A DNA stretch of 23,217 nucleotides, from NCBI GenBank assembly GCA_964394565.1, contig CAYMYA010000015.1:1-23217 (forward strand). Direction: 5' to 3'. Under the pieces are notes generated by a model. That model worked only from the letters and a program-made list of their open reading frames with translations. It did no database searches and had not been told where the DNA came from. Position numbers and translations under genes: made by a program. Source of the stretch: CAIKHN01 sp964394565. GTDB lineage: Bacteria; Patescibacteriota; Patescibacteriia; UBA9934. Below, piece after piece: positions 7,036 through 14,202 of the stretch; the stretch's first letter is position 1; each line of letters opens with the position of its first letter.

Positions 7036-7737
7036 ATGATCATCGCCCTGTCCCTCGCCCTCTCCTTCTCCACCCCCGCCGCCGCCGACGGCGTCAGCAT
7101 CACCCTGCCCGCCCCGCCGACCCTGGTTGCCACGCGGCCTGCGGTGAGCGACAAGGAGCTCACCCACCCGTCCTTCGGGACGAGGTCGGTGACGGTCGAT
7201 GGCTGTGCGACCTCCCTCGCCGCGAGTCAGGCCACCGGCAACAAGGGTGGTGACCTGCAGATCGACCTCGCCACCGCCCACCGGATCTGCCAGAAGGCGG
7301 ACGGTGACTTCCTCCAGGCGCAGGCTGAGGCCTGGGCCACCCTGGCCGAGGCCTCCCAGCAGATGCTGCGCGCCCCCGGCGAGTCGGCTCTCCTGGCCAG
7401 CGCCGGCAAGGCGCTGGAGGAGGGCGGGAACGTCCGGGTGGAGAGCCCGGACGGCTTCTTGGTCGAGGGCGGCACCCACCTCGATTGGGGAGCGTACGCC
7501 GAAGGGCTCGCCGCCATCGAGAACGGGGATCGTCGGTACCACGGCCGCGTGGGCTACGACCCCCGGTTCGTGGACACCTTCCTCCTGGATCAGGGCCGGG
7601 CGGGCTTCATGGCCCAGCCCGCCCTGCCCGGCGCTGGCCACGCCCCGGCCGCCGAGCCCACGTCCGCGTGTGGCACGGCCGCGGAGTGCGAGCAGAAGGT
7701 CAAGGCGCTCTCGAGCGCGCTGGCCAACCAGGACTAG
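7036..7737 (+). CDS. Unknown secreted protein, 4 Cys (GC-rich unit)
   Basis: A 233-residue protein I cannot assign. It starts with a short signal peptide (MIIALSLALSFSTPAAADG, cleavage likely after residue 17). The mature part is a Pro-rich stretch, a mixed region, a long Ala/Glu/Gln-rich helical segment (about 91-130), and a Pro/Ala-rich linker ahead of a C-terminal helix. It has four cysteines (57, 85, 212, 218), an even number consistent with two disulfides outside the membrane. I chose the ATG at 7036 because GAGGA precedes it at proper spacing and the signal peptide begins there; the longer ORF from a GTG at 6931 has no ribosome site. Codon use is strongly GC-rich. It is the first gene of a two-gene unit, divergent from the membrane protein gene. 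Confidence 0.75.
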   Translation: MIIALSLALSFSTPAAADGVSITLPAPPTLVATRPAVSDKELTHPSFGTRSVTVDGCATSLAASQATGNKGGDLQIDLATAHRICQKADGDFLQAQAEAWATLAEASQQMLRAPGESALLASAGKALEEGGNVRVESPDGFLVEGGTHLDWGAYAEGLAAIENGDRRYHGRVGYDPRFVDTFLLDQGRAGFMAQPALPGAGHAPAAEPTSACGTAAECEQKVKALSSALANQD

Positions 7738-7878
7738 GAGGCTGAGAGGCCTCCCGCACGAGCCGGCGCACAGGCTCACCGTTTCCCGCGGCTAGACGAA
7801 GCATTTCCGCAACGTCGCCGCAAACGCACCGGGGCATAACGCACCCCAAATGAACAACCCGAACGGCCCGGAGGCCAC

Positions 7879-8556
7879 ATGTTCGCTCTCTTCATCGCCA
7901 TCGTCCTCTCCTTCTTCTTCAGCTTTAGCGCCCCAGTCCTCGCCGCGCCCCCCACGGGCCGCGTGCCCGGGACGACGTTGCCCTACGAGGAGATCGCCCT
8001 CGCCGCCCCCCACGGGTGCAGCGCGGCCAATGACTGCATGGCGATCAGTAACGAGAGTTCGGACTGGCTCGCCGTCGAGGTCCCCGAGTGGCCGACCTCG
8101 TCGACGGCCACGAATCGGGTCTTCGGCCCGGGCGCCGTCTTCACCGGCATCTACCTGGACGCACCTCCGGTTCCCACCGGGCGGTACGTCACCATTCCGG
8201 TGAACGGCGTGCCGACGACGATGCCGGAGGTCGTCGGCAACTTCATGTCGGCGCTCCAGCCCTGCCGCGTGGCAGGAAGCGTGCCGAAGGGGTACATGGC
8301 GGTGGACCCCATGGTCCACACCATCACCCTCGTCGGACAGCCGATTTCGTACCACGGTGACGACTCGACATCGATCCTGATGTTCGACGTCGTCAAGCGG
8401 GTGGTCGTCAAGGCACCGTCGATGGCCTACGGCACGGCGCGAGGGACCTACTCCAAGGAGTGGGATCTCTACGACGCCAATGGCACCCCCCTCCGGACGT
8501 GGCGCCCGTTCCAGGACGCCACGCTGGGGCCGCGGGTCTGCCGCAACCAGCAGTGA
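7879..8556 (+). CDS. Unknown secreted protein, 4 Cys (GC-rich unit)
   Basis: A 225-residue protein of unknown family. A clear signal peptide (residues 1-22, FIAIVLSFFFSFSAPVLA) is followed by a mostly beta-type mature sequence with cysteines at 47, 53, 129 and 221. The pair CSAANDC suggests a small disulfide loop. No transmembrane helix follows the signal. A strong ribosome site (GGAGG) lies 5 bases before the ATG at 7879. It is separated by 141 bases from the upstream secreted-protein gene with no obvious promoter between, so the two likely form an operon that ends at the hairpin at 8575. High GC and even Cys count match its upstream neighbour, but I see no sequence repeat between them. Confidence 0.75.
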   Translation: MFALFIAIVLSFFFSFSAPVLAAPPTGRVPGTTLPYEEIALAAPHGCSAANDCMAISNESSDWLAVEVPEWPTSSTATNRVFGPGAVFTGIYLDAPPVPTGRYVTIPVNGVPTTMPEVVGNFMSALQPCRVAGSVPKGYMAVDPMVHTITLVGQPISYHGDDSTSILMFDVVKRVVVKAPSMAYGTARGTYSKEWDLYDANGTPLRTWRPFQDATLGPRVCRNQQ

Positions 8557-8574
8557 CCGTCAGTACGCAAACGT

Positions 8575-8615
8575 GACGCCCCGGCCTTGATTGGTCGGGG
8601 CGTCGGTTCGTTTTT
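8575..8615 (+). terminator. Terminator of the GC-rich secreted-protein operon
   Basis: GACGCCCCGGCC (8575-8586) pairs with GGTCGGGGCGTC (8593-8604) around a TTGATT loop, with one G-T pair. A T-run (8611-8615) follows after six bases, so the tract is slightly displaced from the stem. Confidence 0.7.
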
Positions 8616-8628
8616 AAATACTTTTTTT

Positions 8629-8714
8629 CAGTCATTGCGAGGAGGGTAATCCCGACGAAGCAATCTCGGTCTAGATTGCTTCGTCGAATGGTTACATTCT
8701 CCTCGCAATGACTG
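8629..8714. repeat. MITE/REP-like nested palindrome
   Basis: An outer inverted repeat, CAGTCATTGCGAGGAG (8629-8644) and its exact complement (8699-8714), encloses an inner one, CGACGAAGCAATCT (8653-8666) and AGATTGCTTCGTCG (8673-8686). From memory, the pattern CATTGCGAGGAG...GACGAAGCAATC is a widely distributed non-coding palindromic repeat in unrelated bacteria. It sits exactly at the edge of the GC-rich block and reaches into the 3' end of the O-antigen ligase-like gene. I see no second copy in the window. Confidence 0.8.
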
Positions 8715-9981
8715 AGGGTTTTGCGTGCGGTGCAATCATTGCCGCAAAGAACAGCACGGCAAGGAGCGCGAGATCGTTTTTCATGAAGGGAACGTCCACT
8801 AAGCCGTGGATGAGCATGGTAAGGAGTGCGGCGAAGCAGGCCAAGACCCACGGGTCTTTTTTGTTTGCCCACGCATAATGAAATATAAAGACGACGATGC
8901 CGAGAAACCCAATGAGCCCCAGTACGCCAAGCTCACTCCACACGTTTAACACAATGGTGTGAGGATATTGAAAAATTTCGTATGTGCTTGCGTCGTGATA
9001 GGGCACGAGTGCGGTTGGGTATCCGTTTAACCCAACGCCGAGATATGGGTGATCTGCAAGCAGATGCAATGTTTCGCTCCATTGTGCACGGCGCACCAGT
9101 CCGGAGGTGTCGTGCAGGGTAAGTTTTGTTGCGATGCTCGGAAACAGCACAATCGCACTCGCAATCACGAATGCCCCAACGCCCGTCACCAGCTGCTTTT
9201 TTCTCGCTGAGAACGCTGGAGACATGAGCATGACGACGTACAACGCAGCCGGAATTGCCACAAGAGCGGCTTCTGTTTTTGCAAGCCCAATAGCAACGAA
9301 GAGGATTGCGACGACGATCCACATGCCTGTGCGGACTTTTTGTGATATCGCCACCGTGCTGTTCATCGCGAAGGCAACGAGCGCGGCAACAATTGGCGCC
9401 AAGAAGAGGCCGACAGCGTTCGGGTATGGGAAGAACGATGTCGCGCGGTGCTCCATTGCCCAGGCGCTTGGAATACCGACGGAGAACAGCACTTGAATGA
9501 CCGCGAAGAGCGCGATGGCGATGGCGGAAACACAAAGAAATAGTAATGCGTTGCGGAACGCTTTACGGTCGAACATGGTCCAGATCATGATGCCGAAAAG
9601 AAACGGCTCGAGGTAATATGCTTTCCAAATACCGAGTGCGGAAAACATGTCTGGTGCAATGAATATACTCAAAATGGATGCGATACCAAGCGCGCCTATG
9701 GCAAAAGAGCGCAGGGTGAAGGGACGGTGTGTGAACATGCGCGCGAGTTTCGGGCGATACGTTTTTCCGTGTCGAATGAAAAAAAACACCAGTGCCAGCA
9801 GGAGAAAACACTCGAGCATGGTGGTGGGGATTGGACCAAGAGAAAACCGTACAAGATATGTTGGTGTGAGCCCGGTAAGCACGGCGAGTGCAAATTTCAG
9901 ATCACGCCATGCAAGAAGCGTGAATGCAGAAAGCGCGAGGATGATGAGAAAGAAAAAAATCATAATGACATGCATGCTCAT
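8692..9981 (-). CDS. O-antigen ligase/polymerase-like membrane protein (Wzy_C type)
   Basis: This 429-residue polytopic protein has about a dozen hydrophobic helices and the signatures of the O-antigen ligase/polymerase family. These include HRATSFFPYPNAVGLFLA in the middle, HPYLGVGLNGYP in the large external loop, and PHTIVLNVWSELGVLGLIG after it. Such proteins polymerise or transfer glycan chains at the outer face of the membrane. The ATG at 9981 overlaps the stop of the upstream flippase gene (ATGA), so the two are translationally coupled and form an export/polymerisation pair. The last residues (about SVIARRM) and the stop codon are encoded by the outer arm of the palindromic repeat at 8629-8714, so the native C-terminus may have been replaced by repeat insertion. 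Ligase and polymerase cannot be told apart from sequence. Confidence 0.85.
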   Translation of the reverse strand: MSMHVIMIFFFLIILALSAFTLLAWRDLKFALAVLTGLTPTYLVRFSLGPIPTTMLECFLLLALVFFFIRHGKTYRPKLARMFTHRPFTLRSFAIGALGIASILSIFIAPDMFSALGIWKAYYLEPFLFGIMIWTMFDRKAFRNALLFLCVSAIAIALFAVIQVLFSVGIPSAWAMEHRATSFFPYPNAVGLFLAPIVAALVAFAMNSTVAISQKVRTGMWIVVAILFVAIGLAKTEAALVAIPAALYVVMLMSPAFSARKKQLVTGVGAFVIASAIVLFPSIATKLTLHDTSGLVRRAQWSETLHLLADHPYLGVGLNGYPTALVPYHDASTYEIFQYPHTIVLNVWSELGVLGLIGFLGIVVFIFHYAWANKKDPWVLACFAALLTMLIHGLVDVPFMKNDLALLAVLFFAAMIAPHAKPSVIARRM

Positions 9982-11414
9982 TCAAGAACATTGGTGCTTG
10001 GCCGAAAAATACGCAACAGACTTTTTGGCGACGGTCCACCAAGCGCGCCGAGCGCCATGGTGTAGACGAAAATCCCGATTGGGACGGAAATCCATGCAGC
10101 TGCGCCCTGCAAGGTGAAGAGCACACCGGCCATAATGAGAGATGCTACAAGCACTTTCCCGGAGAGTGCGAGGCTTGGTCGCCATTTGGTCGTATAGAGC
10201 ACGACAGTCATGGCAATGATGCCAATGAGTACCTCTGCAACAAGCGACATTGCGGCCGCCCCCCACATGCCAAAGCGCGGAATGAACATGGTATACCCCA
10301 CGATGGTGACAACGGCCACGAATGCGTATGCCCACGTCATCATGTGCTGTTTGCCAACGGCGATAATGGTGTAGGAAAAGAGCGAGCCAAGAAATACTGC
10401 GCTTGCGGTAGGACCAAGGAGCGCAAGGACGTGCCCAGCCGGAGCAAGGGATGACTTCAGTAATGTCATCACCGCAACGCCGCAGAGCGCGCTTCCGAAT
10501 GCAAATGGCACGGCGAGCATCATAAGAACATCTAATCCATCCTGCATCCGTTTTTCAAACAGTACCCGGTTGCGCGATTCCCAGGACGAGACAAGAAGAG
10601 GAAGTAAGAGTCCCATGAGTGTTGTAGGCACAGTTGTCACGACGTCGATAATTTTGTATGCGCCGCCGTAATAGCCGATTTCAACGTCTGTGCGCCCGAA
10701 GAGCCACATGAACAGCACGTCGCCCTTGAGGTAGAGTAAATTAAAGAATATGGAAACCCCAATGGGCCAACTTTTCCGGAGAAGCGTTTTTGCAATTGCG
10801 AGATCGAAAGAAAACGTAATCGGAATGTATGCGCGAACGCCGCGAAGCATGAGGAGCACATGCACCACGCCACCAATCACGAACGCGAACGATGCTGCAG
10901 CAAGCCCAAGGCTCCAGTGCCACACCGCGAGCACACCGAGAAATGACACAAAACGGTTTGCGGTTTCTGCGAGTGTTGCTTGGGTGAGCGCGAGACGTTT
11001 TTGAAATACGCCCACGAGGACTTGTGCAAACGAGGCACAGAAAAATGCGAGGGCAAATGCCAGGATTGCCATGCGCTCTTCCGACGTCGTTGGAAGAAAG
11101 AATGCAGAAATTGGTGCAAGACTTAAGAACGTGATTGCGCTTGCAATACGGATGGTGAGCACGGTGCCGAGAATCTTTTTTTCGTTTGCGCCCGGCTCTG
11201 AAATCATTTGTGTTGTGGTGAGTGTCAGGCCAAAATCGACGAGTATGCCAAACACGGCCGCATACGTTTGTGCCTTGGTGAGCGCCCCGTACCCCGCATC
11301 GTCGAGCGTATGAATCAGAAGTCCAAAGGTAATGAGGCCGAGAATCGTGCCGATCACTTTCCCGACAACTTGGATTGCCGTATTTTTTGCGAGTTCATGG
11401 CGTTCGGTGGACAT
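9978..11414 (-). CDS. Wzx-like polysaccharide flippase (MOP superfamily)
   Basis: A 478-residue protein with repeated hydrophobic helices along its whole length. It begins with the standard N-terminus of polysaccharide exporters (ELAKNTAIQVVGKVIGTILGL, then DDAGYGALTKAQTY). Members flip lipid-linked sugars across the cytoplasmic membrane. Length and the weakly charged loops fit the Polysacc_synt/MviN-like group, which has 12-14 helices. Its gene overlaps the downstream O-antigen ligase/polymerase-like gene by 4 bases, strongly implying a joint role in surface glycan assembly. The ATG at 11414 lies 11 bases after an extended -10 (TGGTACACT on the minus strand) that forms half of a palindromic divergent promoter shared with the SpoIID-domain gene. 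Confidence 0.88.
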   Translation of the reverse strand: MSTERHELAKNTAIQVVGKVIGTILGLITFGLLIHTLDDAGYGALTKAQTYAAVFGILVDFGLTLTTTQMISEPGANEKKILGTVLTIRIASAITFLSLAPISAFFLPTTSEERMAILAFALAFFCASFAQVLVGVFQKRLALTQATLAETANRFVSFLGVLAVWHWSLGLAAASFAFVIGGVVHVLLMLRGVRAYIPITFSFDLAIAKTLLRKSWPIGVSIFFNLLYLKGDVLFMWLFGRTDVEIGYYGGAYKIIDVVTTVPTTLMGLLLPLLVSSWESRNRVLFEKRMQDGLDVLMMLAVPFAFGSALCGVAVMTLLKSSLAPAGHVLALLGPTASAVFLGSLFSYTIIAVGKQHMMTWAYAFVAVVTIVGYTMFIPRFGMWGAAAMSLVAEVLIGIIAMTVVLYTTKWRPSLALSGKVLVASLIMAGVLFTLQGAAAWISVPIGIFVYTMALGALGGPSPKSLLRIFRPSTNVLE

Positions 11415-11425
11415 ATCTGGTGCAA

Positions 11426-11448
11426 AGTGTACCAGGAATTGTTACACT
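11426..11448. promoter_or_regulatory. Palindromic divergent promoter (two overlapping extended -10 elements)
   Basis: The minus-strand element TGGTACACT (11434-11426) and plus-strand element TGTTACACT (11440-11448) are separated by 5 bases and form an imperfect 23-bp palindrome. Each is followed by exactly 11 bases and then the start codon of its gene (11414 minus, 11460 plus). Both transcripts would have leaders of only a few nucleotides. Confidence 0.65.
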
Positions 11449-11459
11449 AGGTGCATACT

Positions 11460-13289
11460 ATGCGAAAATTTTTCCGTCGGTTTTTTTCAACCATAACACT
11501 CACGGCCATGCTGATCTTTGGCCTTCCTGTGCCAACCGCACATGCAGCAATCTATTCTGCATTGCGTGTGACAACCACGGGAAATGGGAATATCAGCATG
11601 ACTGCGGGGGAATCGAAGATTGTTTCGGTCACGTTCCAAAATACATCAGATTTCACATGGAAGAACGATGGTGCTGGTTACGTTTCGCTCTACACGTACG
11701 GACCAAAGTATCGCACAAGCGTTTTCGATCCAGGCACATGGCTTTCGCCAAGCCAGGTACGTCGCATAAGCGAACCTTCTGTAAAAAAAGGAGAAACAGC
11801 AACTGTAGCATTCCAGCTTCGTGCACCGACAACCGTTGGTACATATTCAGAAACATTTCGTCTTGCCTCAGAAAACTATGCTTGGTTCGATGGGGGAGAA
11901 TTTACGCTAAAGATCACGGTGCAGCCAGCATCAACAACCACGAGTTCAACAGGTTCAACGGTCACGATGACGCCTGCCGCGTCCACGGGACAGGCACAAC
12001 TCACGATAGTCTCTGCAAATGCTGTAAAGCTCGTGTCCGGAAAGTCGGTCTCGCTTACTGCGGGATTTAAGAATATCGGGACGACAACATGGAAGAGCTA
12101 TGGGCTGAAGGCGCCAGATCTGAGCATCGCTTCTTCCGATTCGTCATCACTGAAACACCTTTCTTGGAACGGCGATATTCTTGCGTCGGCAACAGGAACC
12201 GTAAAGCCCGGGGAGACGGCCTATATTTCGTTTGCACTCACCGCACCAAGGCGTAACGGAACGTACATGACGAATTTTCAATTTACCGCGAACGGAGAGT
12301 CGGTTGATAACGCATTTGTAGAAATCCCAGTGGAAGTGACGGGCGGTGCGGGGGAGGCGCGCGTTGCGCCGAGAAATGAGGCCAATGAGGAAGGCGTGGG
12401 CGTGGCATATATTGCGGAGCCAATTATGCGTGTGGGAGTGCTTATTGTCGACGAAGAAACAGACAACGAAGTAGTTATTACGTCAGATGAAAGTGATTTT
12501 GATCTCGTCGACAGTGCCGGAACGCTTCTCGCGAGTCTTGAGAAGGGGGATTCGGTGACGGCCGCGTGGAACGGAGCCGGGTATACGTACGATATTGGCG
12601 ATGGGACAGAAAAAACTGCTCAATATCTCCGCTTTGTCCCAAAAACATTGAACGCGGTGATGCGGGTATCGAATTTTGATCGCAAAGTGACTCGCGGATC
12701 GTCGTACACGGATAATACATTCCGGAATATTCTTGAGCTGCGCCACAACGATACCAAAGACAGGGTGTGGCTCATTAACGAGCTTTCCATGGAATGGTAT
12801 TTGCGCGGCCTGGCAGAAACATCGAATATTTCTCCGTCGGAATTCCAGAAAACGCTTATCACCGCGGCGCGAACGTATGCGTTTTACCACTGGACGCGTG
12901 CCACAAAGCACGCAAGTGAATATTTTCACGTCGATGCGTGGCTCGACCAAGTGTATAAAGGGTATGGCCAAGAATTGCGCACGCCAAACCTCACTGCAGC
13001 CGTGGAAGCAACGCGTGGGCGTATTGTGACGTACGATGGCGCGACGGCAATTACCCCGTATTTCTCGCGCAGTGATGGCCGCACACGCAGCTGGAACGAA
13101 GTGTGGTATGGGACGGTGCCCTGGGCGGTTTCTGTGTCTGTCCCTTGCGACGAAGGGAAAACGCTTTGGGGACACGGCGTCGGGATGTCTGCATCTGGTG
13201 CGCTTTGCATGGCAAACCAAGGGCAACTGTACGACGCAATCCTGAAACATTTTTACACAGGAATCGAGGTGGAGAAGAAATGGGAGTAG
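11460..13289 (+). CDS. Secreted SpoIID-domain protein with Ig-like repeats
   Basis: A 609-residue exported protein with a signal peptide at residues 1-29 (ending AHA). Two similar Ig-like domains follow (about 33-150 and 175-290), each with the NBR1-type pattern of a buried F-x-N, a conserved W, and GTYS/GTYM before a final strand. A linker leads to a SpoIID/LytB domain (about 385-600). The domain shows NELSMEWYLRGLAE with the expected catalytic Glu, then ITAARTYAFYH, YFSRSDGRTRSWNEVW, and GHGVGMSASGALCMA. SpoIID proteins are peptidoglycan lytic transglycosylases; the role here is presumably wall remodelling. The ATG at 11460 is preferred over a GTG at 11451, which lies only 2 bases after the -10. 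It is divergent from the flippase gene and ends at a bidirectional terminator. Confidence 0.88.
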   Translation: MRKFFRRFFSTITLTAMLIFGLPVPTAHAAIYSALRVTTTGNGNISMTAGESKIVSVTFQNTSDFTWKNDGAGYVSLYTYGPKYRTSVFDPGTWLSPSQVRRISEPSVKKGETATVAFQLRAPTTVGTYSETFRLASENYAWFDGGEFTLKITVQPASTTTSSTGSTVTMTPAASTGQAQLTIVSANAVKLVSGKSVSLTAGFKNIGTTTWKSYGLKAPDLSIASSDSSSLKHLSWNGDILASATGTVKPGETAYISFALTAPRRNGTYMTNFQFTANGESVDNAFVEIPVEVTGGAGEARVAPRNEANEEGVGVAYIAEPIMRVGVLIVDEETDNEVVITSDESDFDLVDSAGTLLASLEKGDSVTAAWNGAGYTYDIGDGTEKTAQYLRFVPKTLNAVMRVSNFDRKVTRGSSYTDNTFRNILELRHNDTKDRVWLINELSMEWYLRGLAETSNISPSEFQKTLITAARTYAFYHWTRATKHASEYFHVDAWLDQVYKGYGQELRTPNLTAAVEATRGRIVTYDGATAITPYFSRSDGRTRSWNEVWYGTVPWAVSVSVPCDEGKTLWGHGVGMSASGALCMANQGQLYDAILKHFYTGIEVEKKWE

Positions 13290-13302
13290 GAACAGAGAAG
13301 AC

Positions 13303-13336
13303 AAAAGACCACCGGAATGAACTCCGGTGGTCTTTT
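13303..13336. terminator. Bidirectional terminator
   Basis: AAAAGACCACCGGA (13303-13316) and its exact complement TCCGGTGGTCTTTT (13323-13336) form a 14-bp stem with a 6-base loop and a T-run on both strands. It serves the SpoIID-domain gene (plus) and the PH-domain gene (minus), which converge here. Confidence 0.92.
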
Positions 13337-13355
13337 GTTATGGCTGAGAATGATC

Positions 13356-13919
13356 TTACACAGTCGGAGCTTTCGGCGGTTCGTGGCGATGGGTGTCTTT
13401 ACACGTTTTTGCCAATCCGCTGATAGCGATTTTGATGTCGTCAGGATTATCGATATTTTTGAATTGGAATCGCTCACGTTCTGCAGCAGTTTGAATAAAC
13501 ACGTCGCCAAATGTGAGAAATGTCGCGATGAGTCCTTGTTGTTCGCTGGTAATGTCTTGAATTTGGTGGAGGAACACTTCGGAAACAATGCGATTAAACA
13601 ACCCGTGTTGTTCCGTGTTCACAATGCGCTCGTTCGTCACAATCCAAACATCCAGCCAATAGTCCGTGAGTTCTGTGCACGTGAGCACGAGTACTGCGAG
13701 CATGTATGCGACGACGGTTGCCGCAAGCGCTGGCCCCCAGAACACATGAGCCAGGAGTTCTGGGTTGACGAATTCAATCAGGATACCGATGACGAGTGGA
13801 AGAATAAAGAGCACGCTACTGAATACAAAAATACGCAAGAGATCGATCCAATGTCGCCGTAAAAAGAGCACGACGACTTCATTTGGCAGGCGGTTGGGAA
13901 GGGTATCAAGGTTCATCAT
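13356..13919 (-). CDS. PH-domain (YdbS/bPH2-like) membrane protein
   Basis: A 187-residue membrane protein. Two hydrophobic helices (about 27-50 and 58-80) precede a bacterial PH-like domain (about 85-165). The domain is recognised by WIVTNERIVNTEQHGLFNR, IQDITSEQQG and FGDVFIQTAAERERF, the usual signature of YdbS-type proteins. Its molecular role is not established; relatives sit in the membrane with the PH domain in the cytoplasm. The C-terminal 25 residues are His/Pro/Lys-rich and probably disordered. The gene overlaps the upstream small membrane protein gene by 4 bases (ATGA), so the two are coupled. Two adjacent Met codons (13919 and 13916) could serve as start; the first gives the overlap. 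Confidence 0.85.
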   Translation of the reverse strand: MMNLDTLPNRLPNEVVVLFLRRHWIDLLRIFVFSSVLFILPLVIGILIEFVNPELLAHVFWGPALAATVVAYMLAVLVLTCTELTDYWLDVWIVTNERIVNTEQHGLFNRIVSEVFLHQIQDITSEQQGLIATFLTFGDVFIQTAAERERFQFKNIDNPDDIKIAISGLAKTCKDTHRHEPPKAPTV

Positions 13920-14185
13920 AAGCCAAAGGGTGAAGAAGATCCGCCGGTAAAGGGAATGATGGAGGAAAGCGGAACGGTGTTGCTCCAGGTGACGTCGAGC
14001 AGTACGCCGATCCCGAGTGTCAGAACAAAAGTGAAACTGAGAATGTATACCGCAATGAGTGCGCTTGCCCCGCGCCCGACAATGCCATACCGGGCAAGAT
14101 GAAAAATATTAAAAAAGAGAAACAACGCCGCAAGCGCAATAACACCACCGAGTGGCACAAGAATAATCCAAAGGGGAATTTCCAT
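13916..14185 (-). CDS. Small two-helix membrane protein, unknown
   Basis: An 89-residue protein with two transmembrane helices (about 5-30 and 40-66) joined by a short basic segment (HLARYGIVGRG), then a Ser/Pro/Gly tail. It has no recognised domain. It is translationally coupled to the downstream PH-domain protein through an ATGA overlap, suggesting that they work in one membrane complex. A perfect extended -10 (TGCTATAAT on the minus strand) lies 8 bases before the ATG and overlaps the ruvB stop codon, so the pair can be transcribed independently of ruvB from a nearly leaderless start. Confidence 0.75.
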   Translation of the reverse strand: MEIPLWIILVPLGGVIALAALFLFFNIFHLARYGIVGRGASALIAVYILSFTFVLTLGIGVLLDVTWSNTVPLSSIIPFTGGSSSPFGL

Positions 14186-14193
14186 ATGCAGGA

Positions 14194-14202
14194 ATTATAG
14201 CA
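14194..14202 (-). promoter_or_regulatory. Consensus extended -10 overlapping the ruvB stop codon
   Basis: The minus strand reads TGCTATAAT, a perfect TGn-extended -10. Its TAA is the ruvB stop codon. The next start codon (14185) follows after 8 bases. Confidence 0.7.

Larger units (their letters stand above)
4975..8628. other. High-GC block carrying three unknown genes
   Basis: From the terminator at 4977 to the palindromic repeat at 8629 the coding sequence is strongly GC-rich, with most third positions G or C (visible as runs of GCC, CTC, GAG and CGC codons). Genes on both sides are close to balanced. Only the divergent promoter region (6839-6917) and the ends are AT-rich. The block holds a minus-strand membrane protein and a divergent two-gene plus-strand unit, each closed by a hairpin. 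No integrase, transposase or flanking direct repeat is visible. Confidence 0.8.

Noticed and set aside
6955..7779. 274-codon minus-strand frame opposite the first secreted-protein gene
   Set aside because: The plus frame has a signal peptide and GAGGA before the start; the minus frame is Gly/Arg-rich shadow coding without start signals.
4975..8628. GC-rich block as a classical genomic island or prophage
   Set aside because: No integrase, transposase, phage structural gene or flanking direct repeats are visible; only composition and the edge palindrome hint at insertion.
11375..12070. 231-codon plus frame overlapping the SpoIID-domain gene
   Set aside because: It is out of frame with a protein that has clear signal peptide and domain motifs; its composition is Cys/His/Arg-rich and unlike a real protein.
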